Shown here in pieces: positions 46,429 through 54,397 of a stretch of DNA of 64,000 bases. The stretch comes from Streptomyces sp. ISL-96. Lineage in GTDB: Bacteria > Actinomycetota > Actinomycetes > Streptomycetales > Streptomycetaceae. Both the position numbers and the translations under genes were made by a program. How positions within the stretch are numbered: the stretch's first letter is position 1; the number at the start of each line of letters is the position of its first letter. The notes under the pieces are model-generated. The model was not told where the DNA came from and ran no database searches. It saw only the letters and a program-made list of their open reading frames with translations. The stretch spans positions 62,001 to 126,000 of the forward strand of contig NZ_JAGGPA010000042.1 of NCBI RefSeq assembly GCF_018614035.1, in the 5' to 3' direction.

Positions 46429-48337
46429 CGCCCTTGCCCGCCGGCTCCTTGACCGTCCGCGCACCCGGCAGCGAGTGCGCGTACACCAGCACCAACTCGT
46501 GGAACCGGTACTGCGGCAGCCCCGACGCGTCAACCCCCGCCATGTCCAGCAGCGATACGTCGACCAGCCGCTCCAGGAACTCCTCCGCCGCGGACTCCGG
46601 CAGACCGGCGAGCACCGCCGCGGCGCCCGCCGGGAACGGGCTGCGCCCGAGCGCCGCCAGTTCGCGCAACAGCCCGTGCTCGGCCACCGTGAAGCGGCGC
46701 ATCGACGACCGCAGGGTCTGCCGCACATCGAGGTCGCCGAAGCGCAGCTCGTGCAGCCGGGTGCCGTTGTCCGCGAGCCGCCCGGCAAGCCGGGTCACCG
46801 ACCAGTACGGGCGGGAGGCCAGCCGGGCGCCGGCGATCCGCAGCGCCAGCGGCAGCCCGCCGCAGTACGCCGCGATCGCGTCGGCCGCATCGGGCTCGAC
46901 CGCTATGCGCCGTACCCCTGCGACCGCCGACAGCATGGCCAGCGACTCGCCCCGGCCCATCGGTTCGCACACCGTGGTGTGCGAACCGGCCACCGCGCTC
47001 AGGCGCGTACGTCCGGTCACCAGCACGGCGGCCGTCATGGTGCCCGGCAGCAGCGGGCCGAGCTGGAGGTCGCTCGCCGCGTTGTCCAGCAGGATGAGCA
47101 GCCGCCTGCCCGCGGTGCGGGTGCGGTAGAGGCGGATCAGCTCGTCCAGGTCGCCGACAGGGGCGCCCGGCTCGGCCGTCCGTGCCAGGGGCTCACCGAG
47201 CGCCCGGAGCAGCTGCACAAGCACCTGGGCCGGGTCCTTGGGCCTGCCGTCGGCGTGGCACAGGTTCGCGTACAGCTGTCCGTCGGGGAAGAGCGGGGCG
47301 GCGGCGTGCGCGGCATGGACGGCGAGCACCGTCTTGCCCACCCCCGCCATGCCGGTGATCAGCAGCCGCTGCGGCCGGAAGCGCGAGGACTGCCGCTCTC
47401 CCCGCGGGGGCGGAACCAGCCTGGCCAGCAGACCCGCCAACTCCCCCTCACGACCGGTGAAATCGCTGATGTCCGCAGGCAGCATCGCGGGTACGGCCGC
47501 CTCCTGGGGGCGAGGCACCGTGCCCGCGGCCGTCGGTTCGCCGCTGTGCGACGCGTGCGAGCCGTGCGGTGCGGATGTCGTGACCGACGCTGGATCCCGT
47601 GCGAGGGCGAGCGAACCGTCGAGTACGGACTGGTACGTCGCGTTCAGGTCGGCGCCGGGATCCACTCCCAGCTCCTCCGCGAGCGCCTCGCGGCCCTCGT
47701 TGTACACGTGCAGCGCGTCCGCCTGCCGCCCGCACCTGTACAGCGCGGTCATCAGCTGGGCGCGCAGCCGCTCCCGTACCGGGAACTCCGCGACCAGACC
47801 GATGAGTTCGGGGATCAGCTGCTGGTGCCTGGCGAGCGCCAGATCCGTTTCGATGCGGTGCTCCAGAGCGGCGGTCCTGGTCTCCTCCAGCTGCGGCAGC
47901 TCCGCGTCCGCGAGGTGGGGCGTCACATTGGCGAGCGCCGGGCCGCGCCACAGGTTCAGCGCGCCGCGCAGCGACTCGTCCGCGTCCTCGTACCGCCGCT
48001 CGGCGAGCGCGGCCCGGCCCAGCCGGTGCAGTCGCTCGAACTCCATGGTGTCGATACGGCACGTGGGCGTGTGGATCAGATAGCCGGGCTGCCGGCGGAC
48101 GAGCTCCACCTGCGGGCCCAGCAGTTTCCGCAGCCTGGAGATGTACGTGTAGATCTGCGCGTTCATCGTGGCGGGAGGGTCCCAGCCCCACAGCAGCGCA
48201 CTGAGACGGGAGTCGGTGACGACCTTGCCCCTCGCCAGCAGCAGGGCGGCGAGAACCGTGTGGATCTTCGCCCCTGACATGGAGATGAGCCGTTCACCTT
48301 CTCTCGCCTCCACCGGACCGAGAAGTTGGAAATCCAT
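46415..48337 (-). CDS. AfsR-like SARP transcriptional regulator with NB-ARC ATPase domain
   Basis: A 640-residue regulator. Order: OmpR-type winged-helix DNA-binding domain (about 1-90, MDFQLLGPVEA ... LLARGKVVTDSRLSALLW), bacterial transcriptional activation domain (about 95-245), linker, then an NB-ARC-type ATPase with P-loop GMAGVGKTVL near 330 and a LLILLDNA Walker B-like strand. The C-terminal TPR region of full-length AfsR is missing, so it is a mid-length SARP. ATG at 48337 is chosen because GGGGGA precedes it and the DNA-binding domain starts there; a longer frame upstream adds a non-conserved leader. SARPs commonly switch on antibiotic clusters. It could control the adjacent peptide cluster, but direct-repeat sites upstream of that cluster lie outside the window. 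Confidence 0.93.
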   Translation of the reverse strand: MDFQLLGPVEAREGERLISMSGAKIHTVLAALLLARGKVVTDSRLSALLWGWDPPATMNAQIYTYISRLRKLLGPQVELVRRQPGYLIHTPTCRIDTMEFERLHRLGRAALAERRYEDADESLRGALNLWRGPALANVTPHLADAELPQLEETRTAALEHRIETDLALARHQQLIPELIGLVAEFPVRERLRAQLMTALYRCGRQADALHVYNEGREALAEELGVDPGADLNATYQSVLDGSLALARDPASVTTSAPHGSHASHSGEPTAAGTVPRPQEAAVPAMLPADISDFTGREGELAGLLARLVPPPRGERQSSRFRPQRLLITGMAGVGKTVLAVHAAHAAAPLFPDGQLYANLCHADGRPKDPAQVLVQLLRALGEPLARTAEPGAPVGDLDELIRLYRTRTAGRRLLILLDNAASDLQLGPLLPGTMTAAVLVTGRTRLSAVAGSHTTVCEPMGRGESLAMLSAVAGVRRIAVEPDAADAIAAYCGGLPLALRIAGARLASRPYWSVTRLAGRLADNGTRLHELRFGDLDVRQTLRSSMRRFTVAEHGLLRELAALGRSPFPAGAAAVLAGLPESAAEEFLERLVDVSLLDMAGVDASGLPQYRFHELVLVYAHSLPGARTVKEPAGKGVSVR

Positions 48338-48425
48338 GAGTCCCCCAGTGATTTCGATGGTGGTGCCGAAGTGCTGGAACGTCCCGCCCGCCCATCTTTC
48401 GAGCCGCTGATCCGGGATGTCAGCA

Positions 48426-48456
48426 GCTGCGGATGGCAGGTGGCTGCGGTGGCAGG
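48426..48456. promoter_or_regulatory. Direct repeats upstream of the SARP gene
   Basis: GCTGCGGATGGCAGG (48426-48440) and GCTGCGGTGGCAGG (48443-48456) lie 90-120 bases upstream of the SARP start. A third related copy, CCTGCGGTGGCAAG, occurs at 46311-46324 beyond the 3' end. SARPs bind direct repeats, so these could be autoregulatory sites; the spacing (17-18) is not the classical 11 or 22, so this is tentative. Confidence 0.35.
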
Positions 48457-48480
48457 ACGCTGCAGCCTCGGTCTCCTCGT

Positions 48481-48996
48481 TCACGGGAGCGGGGCATAGC
48501 CCATTGCGTACCCGACGAGTACGAAGACCGGCGCCCACACCGCGCTGCTCAGAACGGACCAGGCCACGTAGGAGCGCAGTGACATCCCCGACATGCCGCA
48601 GAGGGTCGGTACGAGCGTGCGCAGCACGGCCGTGAACCGGCCCACGAACACCGCGCGCCCGCCGCTACGCTGAATCAGGGACAGGGCGCGGGCGGTGTGC
48701 CGGGGGCGCAGCAACCGCTGCGGTATCCGGTCCAGCAGACGGGTGTTCCAGCGCCGCCCGGCCGCGAAGCCGACGACGTTGCCGAGCACCGCGCCGGCGA
48801 GAGCCATGGCCAGCGTCGCGTACAGCGGAACCTGTCCGTGGCAGGCGAGCATCCCGCCCATGACCACCGCGGTCTGGCCCGGCAGCAGCGTGCCGAGCAA
48901 GGGCAGCGCCGACTCCAGCGCGGGCAGCAGCAGAACCGCCGCCAGCACGCCCCAGGTCCCGTACATCACCGTGTGCTCGGTCAGCCAGACCATCAT
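48481..48996 (-). CDS. DedA-family membrane protein
   Basis: A 171-residue integral membrane protein of the DedA/SNARE-associated family, whose members help with lipid carrier flipping and membrane homeostasis. Visible marks: the early acidic motif in LPALESALPLLGTLLPGQ, a glycine-rich NVVGFAAGRRW segment, and the FVGRFTAVLRTLVPTLCGMSGM block with the conserved arginine in GRF. ATG at 48996 has AGAGGGGG just upstream; a frame reaching 49047 has no such site. It is 143 bp upstream of the SARP start on the same strand and divergent from the kinase operon. It is somewhat short for the family. Confidence 0.87.
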   Translation of the reverse strand: MMVWLTEHTVMYGTWGVLAAVLLLPALESALPLLGTLLPGQTAVVMGGMLACHGQVPLYATLAMALAGAVLGNVVGFAAGRRWNTRLLDRIPQRLLRPRHTARALSLIQRSGGRAVFVGRFTAVLRTLVPTLCGMSGMSLRSYVAWSVLSSAVWAPVFVLVGYAMGYAPLP

Positions 48997-49060
48997 CGCG
49001 GGCCCCCTCTTCGTGTCCCCCAACACAACCGCGCCCAGCCGCGCCAATCACGACCGCTGG

Positions 49061-49095
49061 ACCGAGTCCTGGGGTAGGGCAGGCCATACCTCCGG
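49061..49095 (+). promoter_or_regulatory. Putative autoregulatory operator of the kinase/response-regulator operon
   Basis: ACCGAGTC is followed by GGGGTA (49071-49076), ten bases, and TACCTC (49087-49092). It is the second copy of the inverted repeat found at 45488-45525, with GGGTAGGGC and CATACC conserved. It lies about 55-90 bases upstream of the kinase start codon, a usual place for activator binding. Supported only by the conservation between the two sites. Confidence 0.6.
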
Positions 49096-49133
49096 CCCTC
49101 GGTCTGGAGGGATGGCTCCAGCAGAGACCGGGC

Positions 49134-49148
49134 TTCTACGGTGGTCCC
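49134..49148 (+). promoter_or_regulatory. -10-like element with predicted leaderless start (kinase gene)
   Basis: TTCTACGGTGG with TACGGT at 49137-49142 ends six bases before the ATG at 49149, exactly as at 45561-45575. No Shine-Dalgarno sequence precedes this ATG, which agrees with a leaderless transcript. Confidence 0.5.
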
Positions 49149-50444
49149 ATGCGCTCACTCAACGTGTGGCAGGCCATGGCCCGCCCCGGATACCTGCTTT
49201 CCGCCTGGCCCTGGCGGTCGGCCGGCTATCTGCTCAGCAGTACGCCGATCGGCATCGTGGTGCTGCTGGCGATCCTCATCGGGGTGGCGGTGGGCAGTGC
49301 GCTCGCCATCGTGCTGGTCGGGCTGCCGCTGCTCGCGCTGCTGGCGTTCTCCGGAGTGCCGGTGGCCGCGCTGGAGCGCCGCAGGCTGCGGATGGTAGAC
49401 CTCAGGCCCGCCACGACACCGCACCAGGAGCCGTCCGAACCGGGGCTGCTGGCCTGGGCCCGCACCCGCTTCCGCGAGCAGGCGACCTGGCGGGAACTGG
49501 GCTACACGCTGGCGTTCGCGACCTTGCTGTGGCCGCTTGACCTGCTGGTGGTCGCAATGGCGCTGAGCGTGCCGCTGGGCCTGCTCGCCACGCCCGTGAT
49601 GATGGCGACGCTCCATGAGGGCACCGAGGCGCCCGTACTCAAGCTCTGGACGGCGACCACCTGGCCAGAGGCGATCGGCGCCGCGTTCGTGGGACTGCTG
49701 ATGCTCGGTGCGTGCGGTTACGCGCTCGGCATCGCGGCCGTCGCCCGCGCCGAACTGACCCGGATGCTCATCGCCCCGGTGGAGCCGGAGCTGGGGGAGC
49801 GGGTCACCGAACTCGTCCGTTCGCGCGTCCGGTTGGTGGACGCCTTCGAGGCGGAGCGGCGCCGGATCGAACGCGACCTCCACGACGGCGCGCAGCAGCG
49901 TCTGGTCGCCCTCACCATGACGCTGGGCCTGGCCCGCCTCGACGCCCCGCCCGGCCCTCTCGCGGACCAGCTCGCGAAGGCCCACGACGAAGCGGGCAAG
50001 GCCCTGTCCGAACTCCGTGACCTGATCCAGGGCATCCACCCCAAGGTCCTCGCCGACTTCGGCCTCGGTGAAGCGATCGCCGACGCGGCCGACCGGTCCG
50101 CGGTCCCCGTGGACGTCGGCGTCGACCTGCCCGGGCGCCTTTCCGAAGCCGTCGAGGCCGCCGCGTACTTCGTGGTCTGCGAGGCGCTGGCGAACGTGGG
50201 CAAACACAGCCGGGCGAGCCGCGCCGAAGTGACCGGCCGGCACGAGGACGGCCGCCTGACCGTCGAAGTACGCGACAACGGGCGGGGCGGAGCGGACGCG
50301 GGCAGGGGCACCGGCCTGACCGGACTCGCGGACCGGGTGTCCGTACTGGATGGCAGACTTGCTCTGTCCAGCCCTCCCGGCGGACCGACCCTGCTGCGTG
50401 TGGAGATTCCTTGCGAGTGGACCAAGACCGAGAGCTCCGCGTAG
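49149..50444 (+). CDS. Sensor histidine kinase (NarL/DesK-type) with membrane sensor domain
   Basis: A 431-residue kinase. Residues 1-215 are a membrane sensor domain with four or more hydrophobic segments, paralogous to the orphan protein at 45576-46214. A basic coiled segment follows, then the HisKA_3 dimerisation region with ERRRIERDLHDGAQQRL (phospho-acceptor His245). The HATPase_c domain has the N-box in VCEALANVGKHSRA and G-boxes DNGRGGAD and GTGLTGLADR. The end overlaps the response regulator gene by over 30 bases. It is a typical two-component sensor for a membrane or envelope signal. The ligand cannot be read. Confidence 0.95.
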   Translation: MRSLNVWQAMARPGYLLSAWPWRSAGYLLSSTPIGIVVLLAILIGVAVGSALAIVLVGLPLLALLAFSGVPVAALERRRLRMVDLRPATTPHQEPSEPGLLAWARTRFREQATWRELGYTLAFATLLWPLDLLVVAMALSVPLGLLATPVMMATLHEGTEAPVLKLWTATTWPEAIGAAFVGLLMLGACGYALGIAAVARAELTRMLIAPVEPELGERVTELVRSRVRLVDAFEAERRRIERDLHDGAQQRLVALTMTLGLARLDAPPGPLADQLAKAHDEAGKALSELRDLIQGIHPKVLADFGLGEAIADAADRSAVPVDVGVDLPGRLSEAVEAAAYFVVCEALANVGKHSRASRAEVTGRHEDGRLTVEVRDNGRGGADAGRGTGLTGLADRVSVLDGRLALSSPPGGPTLLRVEIPCEWTKTESSA

Positions 50445-51076
50445 TTCTGGCCGAGGACAGCGTGCTGCTGCGTGAGGGGCTGATCGGCCTGCTCGGCCGG
50501 TTCGGTCACGAGGTCGTCGCCGCGGTCGGCGATGCCGACGCCTTGGTGGCGGCGGTCGCCGAGCACGGACCCGACATCGTGGTCACCGACGTCAGGATGC
50601 CGCCGGGCTTCCAGGACGAGGGCCTCCACGCGGCCGTACGCCTGCGCACCGTCCAGCCCGCGCTCCCGGTCCTTGTCCTCAGCCAGTACGTCCAGCGCAC
50701 GTATGCCTCGGAGTTGCTCGACTCCGGGGACGGCTCGGGCATCGGCTATCTCCTCAAGGACCGCGTCGGCCAGGTCGAGGAGTTCCAGACCGCGCTCCAG
50801 GATGTCGCCGCGGGCGGCACGGTCGTCGACCCCGAAGTCGTACGCCAGCTGCTGCGCCGCCGCCGCGATCCGCTGGAGCGCTTGACGGTCCGCGAACGGG
50901 AGGTGCTCGGCCTGGTGGCGGAGGGCAAGTCCAACGGGGCGATCGCACGCCAACTGGTGGTCTCCGAGGCGGCGGTGGGCAAGCACATCGGCTCGATCCT
51001 CACCAAGCTGGACCTGCCGCCGGCGGACGAAACGCACCGGCGGGTGCTGGCGGTGCTGGCGTTTCTGCGGGCGTGA
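50411..51076 (+). CDS. NarL/LuxR-family response regulator
   Basis: A 221-residue regulator paired with the kinase just upstream. The receiver domain has the acidic pocket in LAEDS, phospho-acceptor Asp60 in VVTDVRMP, and the conserved Lys in YLLKDRVG. The C-terminal LuxR-type helix-turn-helix reads LTVREREVLGLVAEGKSN and then AIARQLVVSEAAVGKHI. TTG at 50411 is used because GGAG lies five bases upstream; GTG at 50417 is an alternative that removes two residues. It probably binds the inverted repeats at 45499-45520 and 49071-49092. Confidence 0.93.
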   Translation: MRVDQDRELRVVLAEDSVLLREGLIGLLGRFGHEVVAAVGDADALVAAVAEHGPDIVVTDVRMPPGFQDEGLHAAVRLRTVQPALPVLVLSQYVQRTYASELLDSGDGSGIGYLLKDRVGQVEEFQTALQDVAAGGTVVDPEVVRQLLRRRRDPLERLTVREREVLGLVAEGKSNGAIARQLVVSEAAVGKHIGSILTKLDLPPADETHRRVLAVLAFLRA

Positions 51077-51279
51077 GGGACCGGCAGGGTCCACAGGTCA
51101 CGCAGCGCCTGGCGCACGCCCGCGCGCACATCCTCCTCGCGTACACCGCCACTTGAGCCGGCTCGCCCAAGTCGCCGCGTACAGCGCCGATATGGCCGCG
51201 TCGTAGCTCCCTCCTCAACGCTGGGCCGACCCTGCGGAATCCCGCGGGCACCGTCCAGCAGCCCGCTCGGAGGAGCTCG
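51077..51279. other. 203-bp spacer after the two-component operon
   Basis: Next to the stop there is a short hairpin (GGACC 51078-51082 with GGTCC 51088-51092), which is a weak terminator candidate. The rest shows no supported gene. A good Shine-Dalgarno sequence, GGAGGAG (51269-51275), for the phospholipase gene ends the stretch. Confidence 0.4.
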
Positions 51280-51780
51280 ATGCGCCGTCGTCTCACCACC
51301 CCCCTGACCGCTGCCGCCCTCGCCCTGCCCCTTCTGCTCGGCCTGGCCGTCTCCCCGGCGTTGGCCGCCCCGGCCGACAAGTCCCAGGTCCTGAGCGGAT
51401 TCACGCAGACCAGCGCGAGCAGCTACAACGCCTGGTTCGCCGCCCGCCAGAACCAGTCCGCGTGGAGCGCGTACGGCTTCGACTGGTCCACCGACTACTG
51501 CACTACCTCCCCCGACAACCCCTTCGGCTTCCCCTTCCAGAACTCCTGCGCCCGCCACGACTTCGCCTACCGCAACTACAAGGCCGCCGGCACCTTCACG
51601 GCCAACAAGGCCCGCCTGGACGACGCCTTCTACGCCGACCTGAAGCGGGTCTGCGCCAACTACAGCGGCCTGAAGAAGTCCTCCTGCGACGCCGCTGCCT
51701 GGACGTACTACAGGGCCGTTGACGAATTCGGCTTCGCCGCCTCCACCACGTCGGCGTCAAGGCGGTCTACAGCGGCGTAG
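51280..51780 (+). CDS. Secreted phospholipase A2
   Basis: A 166-residue secreted enzyme that hydrolyses the sn-2 ester of phospholipids. Residues 1-29 are a classical signal peptide ending SPALAAPA. The mature part starts ADKSQVLSGFTQTSASS, as in the Streptomyces violaceoruber enzyme, and has the active-site block SCARHDFAYRNY with His93-Asp94, the calcium-site region FDWSTDYC, and paired cysteines. The family usually ends soon after WTYYxAVxxFG; here about 16 low-complexity residues follow. Another frame stays open there to 51848 (VGVKAVYSGVGNV), so a frameshift near the end is possible. No tie to the neighbouring clusters. Confidence 0.92.
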   Translation: MRRRLTTPLTAAALALPLLLGLAVSPALAAPADKSQVLSGFTQTSASSYNAWFAARQNQSAWSAYGFDWSTDYCTTSPDNPFGFPFQNSCARHDFAYRNYKAAGTFTANKARLDDAFYADLKRVCANYSGLKKSSCDAAAWTYYRAVDEFGFAASTTSASRRSTAA

Positions 51781-51834
51781 GAAACGTACGCCAGGGCCTT
51801 CGCGTGTGCGGTTCGGTGGGACTGGACAGTGAGA

Positions 51835-51878
51835 CCCCTCCAGGTTAACTTAGGTAAGCCTAACTTAACCTGGAGGGG
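51835..51878 (+). promoter_or_regulatory. 44-bp palindromic iron box (DmdR/IdeR-type operator)
   Basis: Two 20-base arms (51835-51854 and 51859-51878) are complementary with one mismatch around the loop TAAG. The core TTAGGTAAGCCTAA (51850-51863) resembles the actinomycete DmdR/IdeR site TTAGGTTAGSCTAACCTAA. The right arm carries the GGAGG ribosome binding site of the next gene, so repressor binding or an RNA hairpin would both block expression. Iron-starvation induction is expected. Confidence 0.8.
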
Positions 51879-51886
51879 TGGCTCGG

Positions 51887-52618
51887 ATGGATGTTACGGA
51901 CGCGTGCGCGGGCCAGCCGACCAACGGCGAGCGGGTCCGCACCGTGGTGGCCGCCGCGGGATCGCTGATGGTGGTAACGGACGGACACTCCTGCGAGTTG
52001 GCCGGTCTGCACACCCTGGACGACAGGGGACGGCTGCTGCTGCGGGTGCCGGACGATTGTGCGCTGGCCGCCGAGGCCGCCCTCGCACCGCGCGGGATCC
52101 TGGCCGCAGTGCTGAAGTTCACCGACATCGCACCCACCGCGGTACGCGACCGAGTGCGCGCCCGCGTGACGCTCACCGGCTGGTTCGCTCCGGTCGACGG
52201 GAACTCCCAGGAGCCCGGCGTCCAACTGCGTCTGGACTTCGCACACGCCGAACTGGAAACGGCGGGAGGAACGGAAACCGTCGGCCTCGACGAACTCACC
52301 CTGGCCCGCCCCGACCCCCTGGCCGCCTACGAGGCCGACATGCTCACCCACCTTGTCGACGGCCACAGCGACGTCGTGGCCCTGCTCACTCGACTCGTGG
52401 ACCCGCGGCTCGTGCAGGGAGTGCGGCGCGTCCTCCCCGTGTCACTGGACCGGTACGGGATGACGCTGCGGCTCGAACACGCCAGCGCGCACCACGACGT
52501 GCGGCTGCCCTTCCCCGCTCCGCTGAGTGACGCGGCAGAGGCCGGCGGCCGGATCCAGGCACTGCTCGCGGCGGCACCCGCCTGCTGCCGTCGGCACGAG
52601 TCACCGAGCCGACCGTGA
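51887..52618 (+). CDS. DUF2470-domain protein, iron-regulated
   Basis: A 243-residue cytoplasmic protein. ATG at 51887 is preferred to GTG at 51878, since GGAGG at 51872-51876 is then about ten bases upstream. The N-terminal half (GSLMVVTDGHSCELAGLHTLDDRGRL ...) looks like a split-barrel flavin/haem-binding fold. The C-terminal part, with LVDGHSDVV and then VSLDRYGMTLRL and VRLPFPAPL, matches DUF2470, found with haem-oxygenase-like HugZ and pyridoxamine-oxidase-like proteins. With the iron box upstream, a part in haem-iron or siderophore-iron use is reasonable, but no reaction is shown. Confidence 0.78.
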   Translation: MDVTDACAGQPTNGERVRTVVAAAGSLMVVTDGHSCELAGLHTLDDRGRLLLRVPDDCALAAEAALAPRGILAAVLKFTDIAPTAVRDRVRARVTLTGWFAPVDGNSQEPGVQLRLDFAHAELETAGGTETVGLDELTLARPDPLAAYEADMLTHLVDGHSDVVALLTRLVDPRLVQGVRRVLPVSLDRYGMTLRLEHASAHHDVRLPFPAPLSDAAEAGGRIQALLAAAPACCRRHESPSRP

Positions 52619-52630
52619 TCGACCGGCTGC

Positions 52631-53272
52631 TCATGCCGGGTTCGGAACCTGGTCGAGGTGACTCAACCGGAGCGGGAAAGCCTCCGCCATACGGCGCCAG
52701 CCGTGGCCGCCGAAGTGGACCGAGCACCACGAACCGTCGACGAAGCCGATCTCGTGGACGCCGCCCGCCACATCACTGCGGTCCCGGATCCAGGTCACGT
52801 TGCGAACATCCGTGGCCCAGCCCACCTCGGCGGGACCGGGTACGCCGGTGAAGGAGCGCGCCTGGGACACGTACACGAGCTGCAGGCGGCGGTCGGTGAC
52901 CTGCAGCATCACGGCCCTGTTGTTCTTGGTCCGGGGCACCAGGGCGCGGGCCAGTTGGCCGGCCATGCTGCTCCAGCCGCCGTGGAGCGGCTTGCCCGGC
53001 TTCTTCTCCTCACGCTCCGTGAACGCTTCGACGAGCCTCTCGACCGGGTTCCAAGTGGCGGTGGTGAGTCTCGCGGCCCAGTACAGAGGGAGCATCAACC
53101 AGCTCCCGAGCGTGCGGCGCTCGGATCGCAGAGCGCGCGGGCGGCGGAAATAGCCGGGCAACGGCGCCCGTTCGGCCAATGCGACCCCGTGATCAGCGCG
53201 CAGCACCTCACCCGCCGGTACCAACGCCCTCGCCCGCTCGACCGTGTCCCGGCCGCGTTCCATCCTGCTCAC
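52631..53272 (-). CDS. Hypothetical protein downstream of the formyltransferase
   Basis: I do not recognise this 213-residue protein. The N-terminal half has a hydrophobic stretch (LGSWLMLPLYWAARL, about 55-70). The C-terminal half has a strand pattern NNRAVMLQVTDRRLQLVYVS then VGWATDVRNVTWIRD and ends LRLSHLDQVP, which could be a PH-like barrel. GTG at 53272 has AGGGA eight bases upstream; an ATG three codons in is the alternative. It begins 36 bp after the formyltransferase stop on the same strand, so it may be in the same iron-controlled transcript. Confidence 0.7.
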   Translation of the reverse strand: MSRMERGRDTVERARALVPAGEVLRADHGVALAERAPLPGYFRRPRALRSERRTLGSWLMLPLYWAARLTTATWNPVERLVEAFTEREEKKPGKPLHGGWSSMAGQLARALVPRTKNNRAVMLQVTDRRLQLVYVSQARSFTGVPGPAEVGWATDVRNVTWIRDRSDVAGGVHEIGFVDGSWCSVHFGGHGWRRMAEAFPLRLSHLDQVPNPA

Positions 53273-53308
53273 CAGAATTCGTCCCTTACTGTCCTGGCCG
53301 CCTGCCGG

Positions 53309-54256
53309 TCAGGGGCGGGTGGTGAGGTATCCGCCCATCGAGGTGAAGTAGTCGGTCGCGGCCATCTCCTCGCCGTCCTCCGTGCGTACGCGCTTGATCG
53401 CCAGGCCGTGGTTGCGGCCGGTGCGGGCGTCGGCTCCGGCGACGATCACCACGCCGTCGCCCTCGCGGTAGAAGATGCGGCCAGGGGTGCCGCCGTAGCG
53501 GCCTTCGGACACGACCGCCGCCAGGATCTCCAGGCGCTTGCCCTTGTGGTGGGTGAACGCGCTCGGGTACGGGGCGGACTGGGCGCGCACGAGGCGTTCG
53601 AGGTCCTCGGCCGGCCAGTTCCAGTCCATGCGGATGTCCTCGGCGGACCGCTTGTGGAAGAAGGTCGCCTGCGACCGGTCCTGCTTGGTGAATTCGGTCT
53701 CGCCGGCGGCGATGCGGCCGAGTGCGCCGACCGTGACCGGGGCGATGAGGTCGACGGTCTTGTGGAACAGGTCGGTGGCCGTGTCCGTCGGTTCGACCGC
53801 CACCGCGCGCTGCACCACGATGTCTCCGGCGTCGAGCTCGCCGTCCATCATGTGCGCGGTGACGCCCACTTCACGCTCGCCGTTGATCAGGGCCCAGATC
53901 AGCGGGGAGAAGCCCGCGTACTTCGGCAGCAGCGAGTCGTGCACGTTCAGCGTGCCGTGGCGGGGGAGGTCGAAGATGCGCGGCGGAATCCACGTCCGCC
54001 AGTTGTTCGCCACGATGATGTCCGGGGCGGCCTCCTTGAGGGCCAGGAACAGTTCCTCGTCGTCCGGCCGGTTGCGGATCAGCACGGGTACGCCGTGCTC
54101 CTCGGCGAGGTCGGCGACCGAGTCGCTCCAGATCTTCTCGTACGCGTGCTCGCTCTTGGGGTGCGTCACGACCATCACCACGTCGTGCTCGGAATCCAGG
54201 AGAGCTTGCAGGGTGCGGTGCCCCCAGGTCTGATAACCGAACATGACGACCCGCAT
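53309..54256 (-). CDS. cchA: Hydroxyornithine N-formyltransferase (CchA-like)
   Basis: A 315-residue methionyl-tRNA formyltransferase-type enzyme. The catalytic region is intact: NVHDSLLPKYAGFSPLIW (His and the SLLPxxxG loop), then MMDGELDAGDIV with the catalytic Asp. The N-terminal MRVVMFGYQTWGHRTLQALL is a nucleotide-fold strand and turn. It would transfer formyl from N10-formyl-THF to delta-N-hydroxyornithine, as CchA does in coelichelin biosynthesis. ATG at 54256 has AGGAGGA just upstream, and the longer frame is not needed. It is divergent from the N-hydroxylase gene across a 248-bp spacer that has two iron boxes, an arrangement like cchA/cchB. Confidence 0.9.
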   Translation of the reverse strand: MRVVMFGYQTWGHRTLQALLDSEHDVVMVVTHPKSEHAYEKIWSDSVADLAEEHGVPVLIRNRPDDEELFLALKEAAPDIIVANNWRTWIPPRIFDLPRHGTLNVHDSLLPKYAGFSPLIWALINGEREVGVTAHMMDGELDAGDIVVQRAVAVEPTDTATDLFHKTVDLIAPVTVGALGRIAAGETEFTKQDRSQATFFHKRSAEDIRMDWNWPAEDLERLVRAQSAPYPSAFTHHKGKRLEILAAVVSEGRYGGTPGRIFYREGDGVVIVAGADARTGRNHGLAIKRVRTEDGEEMAATDYFTSMGGYLTTRP

Positions 54257-54293
54257 GGGGTTCCTCCTCAGAGCAGTAATGGACGAACGCAAG

Positions 54294-54314
54294 TAAAGCA
54301 AGCCTTACCTAAGG
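54294..54314 (-). promoter_or_regulatory. Iron box near the formyltransferase start
   Basis: Read on the minus strand, TTAGGTAAGGCTTGCTTTA (54312-54294) matches the left half of the DmdR/IdeR consensus very well and the right half partly. It is about 40-55 bases upstream of the formyltransferase ATG, where a repressor would cover the promoter. Confidence 0.7.
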
Positions 54315-54397
54315 ATGCAACGGCGCATGATTTTGGGCTGTGTTTGCCTCCATGACCCACTGCTTGTCCGATTTGCCCCGTCGACAGGTTCGCCAGA

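Noticed and set aside
46255..46452. 65-codon plus-strand frame in the convergent spacer
   Set aside because: No ribosome binding site; it runs through the terminator hairpin and into the 3' end of the SARP gene, and the translation is low-complexity.
48338..48538. N-terminal extension of the SARP gene
   Set aside because: The extra 67 residues are not like any SARP N-terminus and no ribosome binding site supports the upstream start, while ATG at 48337 sits directly before the DNA-binding domain.
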